Shown here: positions 5,429 to 6,016 of the stretch, one piece after another
How the letters are laid out: each line of letters starts with the position of its first letter
Position numbering within the stretch: the stretch's first letter is position 1
The notes under the pieces: model-generated
What the model saw: only the letters and a program-made list of their open reading frames with translations
What the model was told of the DNA's origin: nothing
Database searches by the model: none
Source: Terriglobia bacterium
Lineage (GTDB): Bacteria > Acidobacteriota > Terriglobia > UBA7540
Length of the DNA: 6,016 nt
Direction of reading: 5' to 3'
Assembly: GCA_030040515.1 (NCBI GenBank)
Contig: JASHTO010000277.1
Coordinates: 1 to 6,016, forward strand
Position numbers and translations under genes: made by a program

Positions 5429-5947
5429 ATGCGAACCTTAAGAAACTCTTTGATTATTTCACTCAGCATGGCGATCGGGGCGGTGCTGCTGGCGCTTCCC
5501 ACGCTGCGTCTGCCGCAGGTGATGGCCGACGCCTACAGCTCGCACCGCTTTCCGAGTTTCGGATACATTCTGGATAATCCTGTGCTGAGTATCACTGGAT
5601 CAGGTATATCCACAAATCCTACGTCCGTCAATGGGGTCACCACCGCGCACGTCACCTGGGTGTTCGGCACGATCTCGGGCACGTATTCCGGGTGCACGGT
5701 CCAGGCCAAGACCAGCTACGACGGCATCAATTTTCTCAACCTGGGCAGTGCGGCTTCGGTAAGCGTGACGACCAATGCCATCAACGCCTGGGACATCTAT
5801 CAACAGGCCGCGGTCACGACGGGCGTGACCACCACCACGGTCAGCGGCACCGCCGCGCCCGGCTTCGGGCAGTACGTCGAGTACGCGTTTGCGTGCTCGT
5901 CGTACGGCACCAGCGCGCCGGTGACGATTACGGCGATCTACAAGTGA
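5429..5947 (+). CDS. small exported beta-rich protein of unknown function
   Basis: This 172-residue protein was not recognised. The N terminus looks like a signal peptide: basic MRTLRNS, a hydrophobic core LIISLSMAIGAVLLALP (8-24), and a possible signal peptidase site after ADA (33-35). The mature part, about 137 residues, is rich in T, S, V, G and A with few charges and alternating polar/hydrophobic residues, as in beta-sandwich surface or virion proteins. Its two cysteines, C89 (SGCTVQ) and C156 (FACSS), could form a disulfide outside the cytoplasm. TSYDGINFLNLGS (95-107) is the most distinctive stretch. ATG 5429 is chosen because AGGGAG (5418-5423) lies 5 bases upstream; a TTG at 5378 overlaps the portal stop but would translate the palindrome. 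A Mu-type module would have a head-morphogenesis gene here, so this position is unusual. It could be a surface decoration or host-surface protein; the sequence does not say. Confidence 0.75.
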   Translation: MRTLRNSLIISLSMAIGAVLLALPTLRLPQVMADAYSSHRFPSFGYILDNPVLSITGSGISTNPTSVNGVTTAHVTWVFGTISGTYSGCTVQAKTSYDGINFLNLGSAASVSVTTNAINAWDIYQQAAVTTGVTTTTVSGTAAPGFGQYVEYAFACSSYGTSAPVTITAIYK

Positions 5948-5971
5948 AGCTGACAGCCGATAGCTGACAGC
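5948..5971. repeat. direct repeat agctgacagc
   Basis: The 10-base word agctgacagc occurs at 5948-5957 and 5962-5971, a 14-base period, filling the gap directly after the exported-protein stop codon. It is non-coding and of dispersed-repeat type. Confidence 0.65.
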
Positions 5972-5983
5972 TAAAGGTAAAAA

Positions 5984-5990
5984 AAGGAGG
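5984..5990 (+). promoter_or_regulatory. strong ribosome binding site of the last gene
   Basis: AAGGAGG is a full Shine-Dalgarno match, 6 bases before ATG 5997. It is much stronger than the sites of the terminase and portal genes, suggesting that the next protein is made in larger amounts. Confidence 0.8.
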
Positions 5991-5996
5991 ATTGAC

Positions 5997-6016
5997 ATGA
6001 AGAACACATTGCGAAA
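5997..6016 (+). CDS. start of a gene cut by the window end
   Basis: Only the first codons are present, reading MKNTLR. They resemble the start of the preceding exported protein (MRTLRNS), so this may be a second signal-peptide protein, possibly a tandem paralog. The strong ribosome binding site upstream makes the start convincing. Product unknown. Confidence 0.6.

Overview
The window is a GC-rich piece of a tailed-phage DNA-packaging module. It is most like the head region of Mu-type phages and reads left to right on the + strand. After about 400 bases of non-coding repeats come three small overlapping genes for paralogous helix-turn-helix-type proteins. The third has the architecture of a Mu gp27-like (DUF3486) small terminase subunit. 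Next are a Mu gp28-like terminase large subunit and a Mu gp29-like (DUF935-type) portal protein. A short gene for a protein with a signal peptide follows, and a last gene is cut by the window end. Small terminase, large terminase and portal would together recognise DNA, package it with ATP and cut it, and feed it through the head vertex. The gene after the portal is not the head-morphogenesis gene expected in Mu.

The most unusual property is the density of palindromic, dispersed-type repeats. They fill the 5' end, sit just before the terminase and portal starts, and supply the terminase stop codon. At least four are embedded in frame inside coding sequence: three in the terminase (72, about 84 and 54 nt) and one in the portal (about 66 nt). 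They add peptides without breaking the reading frames, and they lie outside the catalytic motifs. Families recur within the window: a gcggcggtc/gaccgccgc palindrome, an arm rich in tcgaaa/tttcga, a ccgtggctacca-ended hairpin, and an atcccgcctg palindrome.

The repeats look like those scattered through a host chromosome rather than phage-specific sequence. This suggests a long-resident prophage, or a domesticated or gene-transfer-agent-like element, that is still under selection for open packaging genes. From memory, repeats of this style and the codon usage fit Acidobacteriota or a similar GC-rich soil bacterium. That is a low-confidence guess that only a database search could settle.

Layout: 1-412 repeats; 425-1657 three paralogous small-terminase-like genes joined by 8-nt and 4-nt overlaps; 1668-3449 terminase large subunit; 3445-3662 composite repeat spacer; 3663-5381 portal; 5429-5947 exported beta-rich protein; 5948-5971 short direct repeat; from 5997 a partial gene with a strong ribosome binding site.
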